A stretch of 64,000 nucleotides of DNA from Shewanella metallivivens (GTDB lineage Bacteria; Pseudomonadota; Gammaproteobacteria; Enterobacterales; Shewanellaceae). Shown here piece after piece: positions 17,594-26,245 of this stretch. Both the position numbers and the translations under genes were made by a program. Below the pieces are notes generated by a model. The model was not told the DNA's origin, made no database searches, and saw only the letters and a program-made list of their open reading frames with translations. The stretch lies in contig NZ_JAQQPZ010000015.1 in the NCBI RefSeq assembly GCF_028750675.1, forward strand, positions 107,767 to 171,766, written 5' to 3'. Numbering within the stretch: the first letter of the stretch is position 1; every line of letters begins with the position of its first letter.

Positions 17594-18604
17594 TTAGAAG
17601 TCGTAACGAGCACCGATAGTGAAGATGTTGTCATCTTCTAAGTCTACTTTTACACCGACTGCATCAGTGTGCTCACCTTCGTACATAGCGTAGTGGCCAT
17701 AAATTAAAGTAGATTTAGATACGCGGTAATCAGCACCAACAGTAATGCTGGTGACTTCGATGTCAGTACCAGTAGCGTCTACACTGTTTGAGTAGTACTT
17801 ACCGAAACCACCTTCATCTTGACCGTATTGAGCTTTTAAGTTAACACCATTTAGGTTGTAAGCTACGTTTACGAAGAAAGTATCGCCTTCTTGGTCAGTA
17901 GATTGGCTTTCAGTGTTTTGGAATAAACCGCCCACTTTGAAGTCGCCAAATTTAGCTTGTGCAACACCACGGTAAGAATCAGTTCCGCCAATTGTGTTGT
18001 ACGCAGCTGCGAAGTAGTAGTTTTGCTTTTGGAATTTTTTATCACCAATAGTTGCACTTAATGCATATTGGTCTTCATCAGAACCTTCGTAGTTGTCATC
18101 CATTAAATACGTTGCATTTAATGTAATTAAGTCTGCAATAACTGGAGAGTAGTACCAAATTGCATCAGCAACACGATCTTGGTCATCAACTAAACGGTCG
18201 ATATCGGCGTTGAAGTTACCGAATAAATCAATGCTGCCTTCAGACTGTTTGAATACAGTATCGTTACGGCCTACAAGTACGGTACCGGCATTAGTTTTTA
18301 AACCAAGGAAAGTGTTACGGGCTTTAAATGCATCATCACCTTGAGTTGTATTTTCTACTTGGAATTCCATTTGGTATAAAACTTCAACACCATCAGCAAC
18401 CTTTTCGCTACCTTTAACACCTAGGTGAGAAAAGTTATTTTCTAATACAGTACCTTCTTTACCATTTTGAGTCGTAGTGCCTTCATCAGAACTTGTTGCT
18501 GATAAGTCTAAACGACCATAGAAACTTGGGCCTTCAGCAAGTGTAGCAAAAGAAACTAGTGTAAGTACTGAGGCTACTGATGCAGAGATTAAGGTCTTTT
18601 TCAT
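17594..18604 (-). CDS. general outer-membrane porin
   Basis: A 336-residue Gram-negative porin. The signal peptide ends FATLAEG near residue 24. The strand signature PSFYGRLDLSAT opens a 16-stranded barrel, and the final IFTIGARYDF ends in the Phe needed for outer-membrane insertion. The loops are acidic (many Asp/Glu). It is monocistronic, with a 520-bp upstream region that likely carries regulation. It resembles Shewanella trimeric porins of the Omp35 kind, but I cannot assign it to one named porin. Confidence 0.92.
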   Translation of the reverse strand: MKKTLISASVASVLTLVSFATLAEGPSFYGRLDLSATSSDEGTTTQNGKEGTVLENNFSHLGVKGSEKVADGVEVLYQMEFQVENTTQGDDAFKARNTFLGLKTNAGTVLVGRNDTVFKQSEGSIDLFGNFNADIDRLVDDQDRVADAIWYYSPVIADLITLNATYLMDDNYEGSDEDQYALSATIGDKKFQKQNYYFAAAYNTIGGTDSYRGVAQAKFGDFKVGGLFQNTESQSTDQEGDTFFVNVAYNLNGVNLKAQYGQDEGGFGKYYSNSVDATGTDIEVTSITVGADYRVSKSTLIYGHYAMYEGEHTDAVGVKVDLEDDNIFTIGARYDF

Positions 18605-19124
18605 CTTTCATGCTCCCTAGAACGTTATGTTCTATATTCCATTTTTCATGGTTTTAGTTAGTGAAGTCGTTGCAGATACTATCCTGTAACAATCTGGTGC
18701 AGAGTTTTACAGATTTCGCACTGTCATAGTGTGGGCTAGATCAAATAAATACCCCCTACCTAGAAAATTGTGAATCTTTCTGTGACAACAGCGTCGAATT
18801 ATCAAAAAATGTCACTTTTTGTGCACATATACCCCTTTAGGGATGTTCCAATTTGTTGCTAAATAGGCTAAAGCTCTACCAAAAATCGGTAATGCAGTAG
18901 TTTAGCGCATGTTAATTTAATTGTTGAGTATATAAATGGTTTGGATCACTAGACCTTAGTCTATCAAGGTTAATAAATAATCAAATCAATAGCCTGTCGT
19001 AAATATTGCCGCTTCAAAATGGTGCAACACAGTCAGTTGCCCGTTTATCTTCAACAAACATTTAGCTTTAGCGTTAAATCGGCTAGAATCGCCCTGAAAT
19101 TGATTGTGAATTAGGGCGTAATCC
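18605..19124. other. intergenic region between the porin and tcdA
   Basis: About 520 bp without an ORF I can support. It carries the porin 5' leader (a GGGAGCATG ribosome site at the gene) and the tcdA promoter. Sequences such as TTGTGAATCTTTCTGTGACAA (about 18768-18788) resemble degenerate CRP-like half-sites, but no clean operator is visible. Confidence 0.5.
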
Positions 19125-19922
19125 ATGTTGTCTGAATCTTATACTCATCGTTTTGCTGGTGTTGGTCGTTTATATGGCCAAGCCGCGTTGACGACTTTCT
19201 CGCAGGCTCATGTCGTAGTGGTCGGGATTGGTGGTGTGGGTACATGGGTTGCCGAAGCTTTGGCGCGAAGTGGTATAGGCCAAATTACCTTAATTGATTT
19301 AGACGATATTTGCGTCACCAATACAAATCGTCAAATTCATGCACTCACTTCGACAATTGGTCAATCTAAAGTGGAAGTGATGGCAAGGCGGATTAACGAA
19401 ATTAATCCTGAATGTGTAGTTAATGAAGTTGAAGACTTTGTGACGCTCGATAATTTAAGTCAATATTTTGTCCCTGCATCGCAAGGCGGCACGATTGATT
19501 ATGTGATTGACTGTATTGATGCAGTTAAACAAAAAGCAGGGTTAATTGCCTGGTGTAAGCGTAACAAAATCCCGCTGGTGACAATTGGCGGTGCGGGTGG
19601 GCAAACTGATCCAACGTTAATTCAGGTAACTGATCTGGCTAAAACCATCCAAGATCCTTTATTGGCTAAAGTGCGCAATATACTTCGCAAAGAATACAAT
19701 TTTAGTAAAAATGTTCAACGTCGTTTTGCTATTGATGCGGTGTTTTCAAGCCAGCATTTGGTCTACCCACAAGCCGACGGTAGTGTGTGCAATACTAAGG
19801 CAACGGCTGAAGGCAGTATGCGTATGGATTGTGCATCTGGTTTTGGGGCAATCACTATGGTAACAGGTACCTTTGCGTTTGTTGCTGTGAGTCGAGTACT
19901 CTCTAAATTAGCGGCTAAGTAA
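19125..19922 (+). CDS. tcdA: tRNA threonylcarbamoyladenosine dehydratase
   Basis: TcdA (CsdL/YgdL) is an E1-like ATP-dependent enzyme that converts t6A37 of tRNA to cyclic ct6A. Its 265 residues compare with 268 in E. coli. The nucleotide-binding motif VVVVGIGGVGTWVAEALARS (about 30-49), IDLDDICVTNTNRQIHAL and the late MRMDCASGFGAITMVTG segment are diagnostic. It stands alone; no CsdE/CsdA partner is adjacent. The start follows a GGGCGTAATCC stretch, a modest ribosome binding site. Confidence 0.95.
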   Translation: MLSESYTHRFAGVGRLYGQAALTTFSQAHVVVVGIGGVGTWVAEALARSGIGQITLIDLDDICVTNTNRQIHALTSTIGQSKVEVMARRINEINPECVVNEVEDFVTLDNLSQYFVPASQGGTIDYVIDCIDAVKQKAGLIAWCKRNKIPLVTIGGAGGQTDPTLIQVTDLAKTIQDPLLAKVRNILRKEYNFSKNVQRRFAIDAVFSSQHLVYPQADGSVCNTKATAEGSMRMDCASGFGAITMVTGTFAFVAVSRVLSKLAAK

Positions 19923-20069
19923 GCCCCTCCACTCTGGTATTTTGTCAATGCGCATGGCCTTATAAACGCTCGGTATTTTAAGCTATTGGGTATTTAAGTT
20001 TGGTTAACGCGATTCATCGCATTAATAAAGATTAAACATAACGTATTGAGCACAAAATATTTTCAAGAC

Positions 20070-20104
20070 TGGTCGTCAAATTAATCGCATGATTATTACG
20101 ACCA
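20070..20104 (+). promoter_or_regulatory. inverted repeat, candidate activator site upstream of a sigma-54 promoter
   Basis: TGGTCGT (20070-20076) and ACGACCA (20098-20104) are perfect inverted arms, with a second inner pair AATC/GATT. The site lies 65-100 bp upstream of the sigma-54 -24 element, a normal distance for an enhancer-binding protein. The protein that binds is not identified. Confidence 0.5.
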
Positions 20105-20168
20105 TTTTTAGCCCCTACCTCCTTTAATTATTTTTTATTATCCTTCGCTTAGACTATTTATATTCTAT

Positions 20169-20184
20169 TGGCACTATATTTGCT
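20169..20184 (+). promoter_or_regulatory. consensus sigma-54 promoter
   Basis: TGGCACTATATTTGCT matches TGGCAC-N5-TTGCW at every defined position, with the required 10 bp between GG and GC. Transcription would start near 20195, about 30 bp before the ATG at 20227. The rest of the gap 19923-20226 contains the inverted repeat at 20070-20104 and no ORF. Confidence 0.85.
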
Positions 20185-20226
20185 TTGATGGGGTTAGGTT
20201 CAAAAATCTGACACTGTGAGTGAGCT

Positions 20227-20838
20227 ATGATGAAAATGAATATAGGAACGATGAATTTACTGAACGGCAAGCGTGTGCTCGTTAGTGTAATGGCATGGGG
20301 TGTCGTGACTTGTGCGAGTTTGTTGTTTGCCCCAAAAAATATTCTGGCAAGCTTGTCTTTAGATCACCTTGTTACAGCTTATGGACAATTTATTGGCTTA
20401 GGGTTGATCATTGGTGTGGCTTATTTTTTGAGTCAACTTTTTGCTTTTATTGTGGATGAAGCTATCGTTAATTTACGTCAAAAACGCACTGTAGAAACCA
20501 TTGAGGCTAAAGTTAAATTATTAGACCCTGCAGAGCGAGCCTTATTGCGAGAGTTCTTTTTACAAGGGCAAACTATTTTGACCCTTCCACAAAACGAATT
20601 AGCAGTGAAAAACCTAGTGGATACGAATATTTTAGAGGTGCTAGGTAATGAACGCCATTACGCGATTCAAGGACCGACTGCGGATTATAAAATTTCGATG
20701 CAAGCGCGCGTTTATTTAAATCGAGATGTGTTGCGACTCCCTGCAGGAGAGCCAAGTGCTGAAGAAATGAGTTACTTAATTAAAACCAGACCGCATTTTA
20801 TTAATGGGCTCGTTCAAGCTCGAAAGCATGCAGCTTAA
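20227..20838 (+). CDS. membrane protein resembling the superinfection exclusion B (SieB) family
   Basis: A 203-residue inner-membrane protein. Two hydrophobic helices (about 15-35 and 50-75) are followed by a soluble region with LDPAERALLREFFLQGQ and TLPQNELAVKNLVDTNIL, an arrangement I associate with SieB-like proteins. Lambda SieB aborts infection by other phages. No phage genes surround this copy, so it looks like a chromosomal relative. It is preceded by a consensus sigma-54 promoter, unusual for a defence gene. The ATG at 20227 follows GTGAGTGAGCT; a second ATG at 20230 is equally possible. Family assignment is by memory of motifs and moderately sure. Confidence 0.6.
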   Translation: MMKMNIGTMNLLNGKRVLVSVMAWGVVTCASLLFAPKNILASLSLDHLVTAYGQFIGLGLIIGVAYFLSQLFAFIVDEAIVNLRQKRTVETIEAKVKLLDPAERALLREFFLQGQTILTLPQNELAVKNLVDTNILEVLGNERHYAIQGPTADYKISMQARVYLNRDVLRLPAGEPSAEEMSYLIKTRPHFINGLVQARKHAA

Positions 20839-20852
20839 AGTGAACACATAAA

Positions 20853-20879
20853 GTAAAAAATGGGGGCTAAAAAGCCCCC
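20853..20879 (-). terminator. intrinsic terminator between convergent genes
   Basis: GGGGGCTAAAAAGCCCCC is followed on the minus strand by ATTTTTTACTTT. It ends the 43-residue gene and probably also stops transcripts of the SieB-like gene. Confidence 0.85.
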
Positions 20880-20945
20880 TAATTGTATCATTCGCAAGGA
20901 AGTATTGAATAATAAGCAGTAAAATAACTTAACTGGCTAAGAGAC

Positions 20946-21077
20946 TCACTTAACCGGTGCAGACTTCACAATAAACATCCACGTCAGATAAGAAATTATT
21001 CCCAAGGTACAAAAAATTACAATCATAGAAAGTAATCCAATTGGGTTACCAAACATTAAATCTAACCAAAATGCCAT
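20946..21077 (-). CDS. DUF3149 membrane microprotein, 43 residues
   Basis: The ATG at 21077 has GAGG 9 nt upstream and gives MAFWLDLMFGNPIGLLSMIV, then a single hydrophobic helix and a short basic tail ending KSAPVK. A longer reading from 21221 is possible, but the upstream residues do not look like protein. This short, one-helix layout matches the DUF3149 family as I know it. The function is unknown. It is monocistronic with its own terminator, beside the tRNA-Leu gene. Confidence 0.8.
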   Translation of the reverse strand: MAFWLDLMFGNPIGLLSMIVIFCTLGIISYLTWMFIVKSAPVK

Positions 21078-21288
21078 GATTCTTATCCTCTGAAATGTGA
21101 AATCAAGGTCATCATAAAGTGTAAGTTTCGTGCTGAAGATGATCTTGATCAATATTGCCGACCAAAGTGTTATCGGAGGGTTAAATTTGATAAACAGCTC
21201 ACATAAATACACCGAGTACATAGATTAGGGGATGCGAATGACTTTTGAGCAATCAGTTGATTTTTACATAAAAGAATTATCAAAGGGC

Positions 21289-21316
21289 TTGCCATTGTCA
21301 AAAGCAAAGGTATAAT
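21289..21316 (+). promoter_or_regulatory. promoter of tRNA-Leu
   Basis: -35 TTGCCA (21289-21294), 16-bp spacer, -10 TATAAT (21311-21316), then a CGCCC discriminator typical of stringently controlled stable-RNA genes. Confidence 0.8.
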
Positions 21317-21358
21317 CGCCCACACTTAATTGTCGCAATTACAATTAAGCTATGTTGT

Positions 21359-21445
21359 GCCAGTGTGGTGAAATTGGTAGACACACGGGATTCAAAATCC
21401 CGCGCCCTTAAAAGCGTGCCGGTTCGAGTCCGGCCACTGGTACCA
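21359..21445 (+). tRNA. tRNA-Leu (anticodon CAA)
   Basis: An 87-nt class II tRNA with encoded CCA. The anticodon arm CGGGA-TTCAAAA-TCCCG gives anticodon CAA. The D-loop has AAATTGGTAGAC, a long variable arm is present, and the T-arm is GCCGG-TTCGAGT-CCGGC. The acceptor stem GCCAGTG/CACTGGT ends in a G1-U72 wobble rather than the G-C of E. coli tRNA-Leu(CAA). Confidence 0.97.
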
Positions 21446-21452
21446 TAATTTG

Positions 21453-21485
21453 AAAGCCTCGTTTTAATTGAACGGGGCTTTTTTT
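21453..21485 (+). terminator. terminator of tRNA-Leu
   Basis: AAAGCCTCGTT...AACGGGGCTTTTTTT forms a stem with a T-run just after the tRNA. Confidence 0.9.
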
Positions 21486-21573
21486 ATGTCTGTGTAAATT
21501 CTTAATCTTCTATCTCTAGCATTGTTAGTTAAAGCCTGTTCTGGCAATACTTAAAGGCTTAACATTAGTGATT

Positions 21574-21601
21574 AGAGTAAATGACAAACGTCATTTACTC
21601 T
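21574..21601. repeat. perfect 12-bp inverted repeat
   Basis: AGAGTAAATGAC and GTCATTTACTCT are exact inverted copies around AAAC. No T-run follows, so it is not an ordinary terminator. It lies in the gap between the tRNA and the chemoreceptor gene (21446-21773), which otherwise holds only terminators. Confidence 0.6.
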
Positions 21602-21705
21602 GTAGATAAGTATGTATATAAAGGTTGAAGGTCTATTTTAAGTCGAATTTTGAGAAAGTATTTACGTTTATCGTCATTCGTTTAGTGGTTTTTGTGCAGC
21701 TGGTT

Positions 21706-21734
21706 TTTAATGACATAGAAAGGTGTCATTTTTT
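21706..21734. terminator. terminator downstream of the chemoreceptor gene
   Basis: AATGACA...TGTCATT with flanking T/A runs on both strands, about 40 bp past the stop of the leftward chemoreceptor gene. Confidence 0.7.
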
Positions 21735-21773
21735 AACACCAATCTATGTTAATACCAATATTAAACGGTAGCT

Positions 21774-23675
21774 TTAAAATTTGAAGCGTGCCAATAGCCC
21801 TTTTAATGTTAGCCCTAAATTGGCAAGGTCTTCTGCTGAGTGAGCAGTTTCCTCTGCACCTTGAGCCGTTTGCTCTGCTATATCGCGCACTTTGACCACG
21901 CTTTTGTTGATATCTTCAGCGACTGAGCTTTGTTGCTCTGACGCTGCGGCAATTTGATGCGTCATATCTTGAATTCGGCTAACCGCACTTGCAATATCCA
22001 CCAACATAACCCCCGCTTCTTGTGATAAAGATACGGCGTCATCACTCAATGTACGGCTTTTGGTCATCATTTCTGCGGATTCTAATGTTCCTTTTTGCAG
22101 CTTGCTAATGAGGCTTTCAATTTCTTCGGTAGAGGTTTGGGTTCGACTGGCAAGGCTACGAACTTCATCTGCAACAACGGCAAAGCCTCGACCAGCTTCA
22201 CCTGCCCTTGCTGCTTCAATCGCTGCATTTAAGGCCAATAGATTTGTTTGCTCCGCTACGGATTTTATGACATCAAGCACGGAGCCAATACTGTCACTAT
22301 CAGCTTGTAGTCGTGCCATTGCTTCTGCTGTGGCAGAAATTTCTTGTGCTAGTAATTCTATTTGCTGTACTGCTTCTACGACTTTCTTATTGCCTGTTGA
22401 AGTGGTGTGGTCTGCTTCTTTTGCCGCGAATGCAGCACTTTCGGCATTTGCTGACACTTCTTGTACGGTGGCAGTCATTTCATGAATAGCTGCGGCAACT
22501 TGGTCTGTTTCACTGCGTTGATTTTGCATGCCTGCACTATTTTGTTCTGTAACGGTGGATAACTGTTCTGCTGAACTCGCAAGTTGTATGACACTGTTAT
22601 CAATTTGAGTAAGAACCTCTTTTAGGGTGTTGTTCATTTCACCCATTGCGCGTAACAAGCCTCCCATTTCATCTTGGCGGTCAGAAGAAATGTTGCTACT
22701 GAGATCGCCAGATGCAATCGTTTTTGCTGTTTCAAGAGTTTGTTTTAAAGGAATAATAATCTGGCGACTAATAAACCAAGAAAGAAATGGACCGACTAAA
22801 AATGCCATAATCAACACGGCTATTACAATTGTTTTTGCTTGGCTGTTGGATTGATTACGTTTTAACTCTTGGTTTTGGACTAGAGCTTGAATGTTGAGCA
22901 TCAATACCTTTGCTGCTTGACTCATGTTCTTAGATAGATTGTCAATTTTGTTATTGATATCAACCATAGTATCGATGTCACGGTTGTAAATTGTTAGCAC
23001 TTCTAGGGCGGCGGTTGTTTCTTCATTAGTCAGTGTTTGTACGTGCCGTTGTAATGTAGCAATTGCATTTTTAGCCGTTGTGAGGCTCTTTTCAGTAGGA
23101 TTATAGACAAAACCTCGAACATGATACCGTAACATGGTCATTTGTTGGCTAATGCTTAAGGCTTGGTTGAGTAAGCCTATATCTTGTGCCTCTTGAGCTT
23201 TGTTAATGAGTTTCTCAAGTAAATCATTATACGTGTTAACTAATTTTGTCCCCACTTGGGCGCCGGATACTTGCAAGCTTTTTTGTTGCTTTAATACCTC
23301 TCCAAACTGTTTTATTGAACCATGATAATCCCTAATTGCCTCTAATGATTCTTGTAAACGTATTTCTTGTTCGGCATCGGCTGTGACGATTAGCTTATTA
23401 AGTACGTTTTCAGCATCATCAATTAAGCGGGTTAATGTTTCTAACTGTTCAGGGTCGCCACTTGACTTATATTCCATTCTTGTGGCTTTGGCGATCATTA
23501 ATGTTTTGTCTAACTCGGCAATGGATTCTAATCTGATACTATTGGTGTTTATTGAGGTAATGCCTTGATATCCAACTACAGCGACAGTGAGTATAAGTGT
23601 CAGTAGCACTCCAAAACCCAAGCCAAGCTTACTTGCTACAGCCATATTGCCAAGCAGGCGACTAATGCCATCCAT
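21774..23675 (-). CDS. methyl-accepting chemotaxis protein, probably HBM-type sensor
   Basis: A transmembrane chemoreceptor of 633 residues. The frame extends to 23732, but the ATG at 23675 has GAGGA 7 nt upstream and gives the usual start MDGISRLLGNMAVASKLGLG. Order: first membrane helix (about 12-35), a long all-helical periplasmic domain (about 40-285) of a size fitting the helical bimodular (HBM) fold of McpS-like receptors, second helix (about 286-306), HAMP, and a signalling domain containing EQTNLLALNAAIEAARAGEA. It signals to CheA/CheW. The ligand is unknown; HBM receptors often sense organic acids, which would suit the neighbouring respiratory module. That link is inference. Confidence 0.9.
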   Translation of the reverse strand: MDGISRLLGNMAVASKLGLGFGVLLTLILTVAVVGYQGITSINTNSIRLESIAELDKTLMIAKATRMEYKSSGDPEQLETLTRLIDDAENVLNKLIVTADAEQEIRLQESLEAIRDYHGSIKQFGEVLKQQKSLQVSGAQVGTKLVNTYNDLLEKLINKAQEAQDIGLLNQALSISQQMTMLRYHVRGFVYNPTEKSLTTAKNAIATLQRHVQTLTNEETTAALEVLTIYNRDIDTMVDINNKIDNLSKNMSQAAKVLMLNIQALVQNQELKRNQSNSQAKTIVIAVLIMAFLVGPFLSWFISRQIIIPLKQTLETAKTIASGDLSSNISSDRQDEMGGLLRAMGEMNNTLKEVLTQIDNSVIQLASSAEQLSTVTEQNSAGMQNQRSETDQVAAAIHEMTATVQEVSANAESAAFAAKEADHTTSTGNKKVVEAVQQIELLAQEISATAEAMARLQADSDSIGSVLDVIKSVAEQTNLLALNAAIEAARAGEAGRGFAVVADEVRSLASRTQTSTEEIESLISKLQKGTLESAEMMTKSRTLSDDAVSLSQEAGVMLVDIASAVSRIQDMTHQIAAASEQQSSVAEDINKSVVKVRDIAEQTAQGAEETAHSAEDLANLGLTLKGLLARFKF

Positions 23676-24011
23676 CAACGAATCCTCATTTATTTTAACC
23701 ATTAATTTAGTAGCGCAATTATAGTTATCCACCAGTCATTATTTTTGATTTTTAACAATGTTTGTCGACTTAGGTCATATGTATGATGTTATTTTTTGGG
23801 CTTGATCAAATTTATGAGGTAGAGGTTTGGTCGTGGACAATGGTGAGGTAATAAGTGTGAATTTTTTGGTGCTTTGCTCCTTTAAAAATCAATCCCCCCA
23901 AAGTTGATACATAATCTCATTTATTACTTTGGCGGTTTCGTTAGCTCGACTTTCACTTCTCAGCTATTGTTAATTGATTATGCGGTTAGCGGACAATGTG
24001 AGAGTGGAAAA
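23676..24011. other. intergenic region upstream of the chemoreceptor
   Basis: A 336-bp gap that should contain the leftward chemoreceptor promoter and the 3' end signals of the sigma-54 activator gene. I see no clear FliA, sigma-54 or CRP site, no ORF and no strong terminator. Confidence 0.5.
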
Positions 24012-25655
24012 TTACTCGAGATTAGGTTGTTCGTCATATTCTTTTAATTTCCGATATAAGGTCGCTAAACTCATACCAAGCTTCTTTGCTGTGAGTGCTT
24101 TGTTATTATTTAGGGTTTCTAATACCGAGACTATATAGTCTTTTTCAATGGTGTTAAGTGGCTTAATACCATTATTTATTGATGGTTTAGTGATATTTTG
24201 GTGAAATTCGTCTGGTAAGTCTTCAGGCATAATCTGTGGCCCGGGACTTAACACTACCGCCCGTTCAATCGTATTGGCGAGTTGACGAATATTACCGGGC
24301 CAGTCGTAATTGAGCAGTAAATCGGCTGTTTTATAGTTTAATCCTGTGATTTGTCTCCCCAGTTTTTCATTGAAGTCGGATATAAAAAATCGAGCTAGCG
24401 GTAAAATATCTTCACCGCGATTTCTTAATGGCGGAATTTTAAGTTCGATGACGTTGAGACGGTAGTATAGGTCTTGACGGAAATCACCCGCTTCAACCGC
24501 TGCTTCTAAATCTTTATTGGTTGCCGATATGATTCGAACATCGACATCTTTGATATTGTTGTCACCCACTCGGCGAATTTGTTTTTCTTGAATGACTCGC
24601 AGTAGTTTAGTTTGCATTGAGGGAGAAAGTTCGCCAACTTCATCGAGGAATAGTGTTCCACCGTTGGCACTTTCGATCAATCCCATTTTGTTATTTTCAG
24701 CCCCTGTAAACGCTCCTTTCACATGACCAAATAGCTCACTATCTAATAATGATTCTGTCAGCGCGCCACAGTTTATTGCCATTAATGGTTTGTCATTTTT
24801 GTCAGAGTTTCGATGAATAAAGTCGACCAACTTTTCTTTACCAACACCACTTTCACCGGTTATTAAAATTGATGTCGGCACTTTGGCAACGTTATTGGCC
24901 ATTTCAATCAGTTTTTGCATTGGATAGCTATTTTTGATGGGGTAGCCACTGTGGATATGACTTTTTTTCGTATCGAAATCCATATCGACATTGAAGTTTC
25001 GTGGAAAGTACTCTTCAATATTTAATATGTCTTGCACTTCTGCTTTAATGTTATCGTTGTTGATCCCATTATAATATTTCAGAAGGGGTAAGGTTGCATC
25101 ATCCCATTGTTCGAGATAATTTCCGATTAGGCGGCAGTGACAGTCGCCTTTTGCTTGGCATTCTGGCTCAATGAAATAAACTGTGCGTTGTTGTACATTT
25201 GAAACATAACCGCTTGCGAATCCCACTTGTTCCCAACAAACGACATCTGTAGATTGTCCATTTAAACGAAGTTCTTGATCGGCTTCATATGCTCCAATAA
25301 AGTACGTTTCAACGAGCGGATCGCCTGACAACCCATCGGTACGATGGCTCGTAAGTACTTCGCCAAAACCAAACATCGAGCAAATCATTGGACCTAATTT
25401 CCCCTGACGCGCTTCTGACCACACTTCTGGCATTTTTCTTTTTATTTGTTCTGCTAATAACCAACCTCTAATAAACCCGGAACGCGTTATTATTGTTCGA
25501 GCAGCTTCCTGCCCTACGGTCTTGAATAACTCTTTTCTGAGCATGCCGTGGGATATCATGTCAGTAAGGTATGTTCTTTGGCCAAGAAAACTCATTGTGC
25601 CGCCATGAGGTTTAAATGCCAAAAGCTCTCGCAGATCTAGTTGTGACGTTTTCAT
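24012..25655 (-). CDS. sigma-54-dependent activator of the XylR/DmpR type
   Basis: An enhancer-binding protein of 547 residues. A XylR_N sensor covers about 10-110 (RELLAFKPHGGTMSFLGQRT) and a V4R subdomain about 130-195, with Cys/His-rich CQAKGDCHCRLIG. The AAA+ domain (about 245-470) has Walker A GESGVGKE, the sigma-54 contact loop GAFTGA, Walker B GGTLFLDE and an arginine-finger region. A Fis-type helix-turn-helix (LTAKKLGMSLATLYRKLKEY) closes it. XylR/DmpR relatives are activated by direct binding of small aromatic effectors. The flavoprotein-porin-cytochrome operon just upstream has a sigma-54 promoter, so this is its likely activator. ATG 25655 is preferred over TTG 25658. Confidence 0.92.
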   Translation of the reverse strand: MKTSQLDLRELLAFKPHGGTMSFLGQRTYLTDMISHGMLRKELFKTVGQEAARTIITRSGFIRGWLLAEQIKRKMPEVWSEARQGKLGPMICSMFGFGEVLTSHRTDGLSGDPLVETYFIGAYEADQELRLNGQSTDVVCWEQVGFASGYVSNVQQRTVYFIEPECQAKGDCHCRLIGNYLEQWDDATLPLLKYYNGINNDNIKAEVQDILNIEEYFPRNFNVDMDFDTKKSHIHSGYPIKNSYPMQKLIEMANNVAKVPTSILITGESGVGKEKLVDFIHRNSDKNDKPLMAINCGALTESLLDSELFGHVKGAFTGAENNKMGLIESANGGTLFLDEVGELSPSMQTKLLRVIQEKQIRRVGDNNIKDVDVRIISATNKDLEAAVEAGDFRQDLYYRLNVIELKIPPLRNRGEDILPLARFFISDFNEKLGRQITGLNYKTADLLLNYDWPGNIRQLANTIERAVVLSPGPQIMPEDLPDEFHQNITKPSINNGIKPLNTIEKDYIVSVLETLNNNKALTAKKLGMSLATLYRKLKEYDEQPNLE

Positions 25656-25854
25656 CAATAGCCATTTATATAAAGTGTTGTAGAAAGTTTAACACCACTA
25701 AATGTTGCATTTCAGTGAGGATCTTCTTACTTATATGATTTATAAAAGTATATTAATTGTTACTCATTGAGAAGGGAAGACGCCTTAAATATGCCTAAGA
25801 CGTCATTGCTAGTGAATTGTTTTCTAATTAAAAAATGATGAATAAATTTACTTT

Positions 25855-26187
25855 TTAAGGGACGTTAAATTCAAATTCATGACAGCTATTGCAAAAGTTT
25901 TCTGACGATTCATGTTCAGCATGGCAGTTCTCACACTCAAGCTCTACGCCGTAATGAGGGGAATCATGTTTATCGGGGGCGCCATGATAGTCTTCTTTCT
26001 TCTGCGGTAACTCGTGGCATGTCAGGCATTGTTCCATTTCTGCTGCTTCGAATGGCTTACTGGTGTGACAATCTGCACATGCTAATCCCGCATTTTTGTG
26101 GTGAGGTTTCATTGTCTTTGCACTGGTGTCATGCGTAAAAAACAACATAAATACAGCAAATAGCGTTAATATTAGTTTTTTATCCAT
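25855..26187 (-). CDS. small periplasmic tetrahaem c-type cytochrome
   Basis: A 110-residue secreted cytochrome resembling the haem domain of flavocytochrome c fumarate reductase. The signal peptide ends at HDTSA. Four CxxCH sites are present: CADCH, CLTCH, CENCH and CNSCH, with extra His residues for bis-His ligation. The ATG at 26187 has AGGA 8 nt upstream; an earlier ATG at 26196 lies right against AGG and is less likely. It is the last gene of an operon with a DcaP-like porin and a Tat-exported flavoprotein. It most probably carries electrons from the quinol dehydrogenase CymA, or a similar source, to the flavoprotein. Confidence 0.92.
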   Translation of the reverse strand: MDKKLILTLFAVFMLFFTHDTSAKTMKPHHKNAGLACADCHTSKPFEAAEMEQCLTCHELPQKKEDYHGAPDKHDSPHYGVELECENCHAEHESSENFCNSCHEFEFNVP

Positions 26188-26245
26188 AATATTCATCCTA
26201 TTAGGAAGCAGCGGACCATCAAGGTGCCGCTGCGGTGTTGATTAC

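Noticed and set aside
20227..20838. SieB-like gene as evidence of a prophage
   Set aside because: No integrase, repressor or structural phage genes are nearby, and tcdA and tRNA-Leu flank it.
25770..25805. Hairpin GACG-CTTA/TAAG-CGTC near the regulator start as a terminator
   Set aside because: The stem has a mismatch and no T-run follows on either strand.
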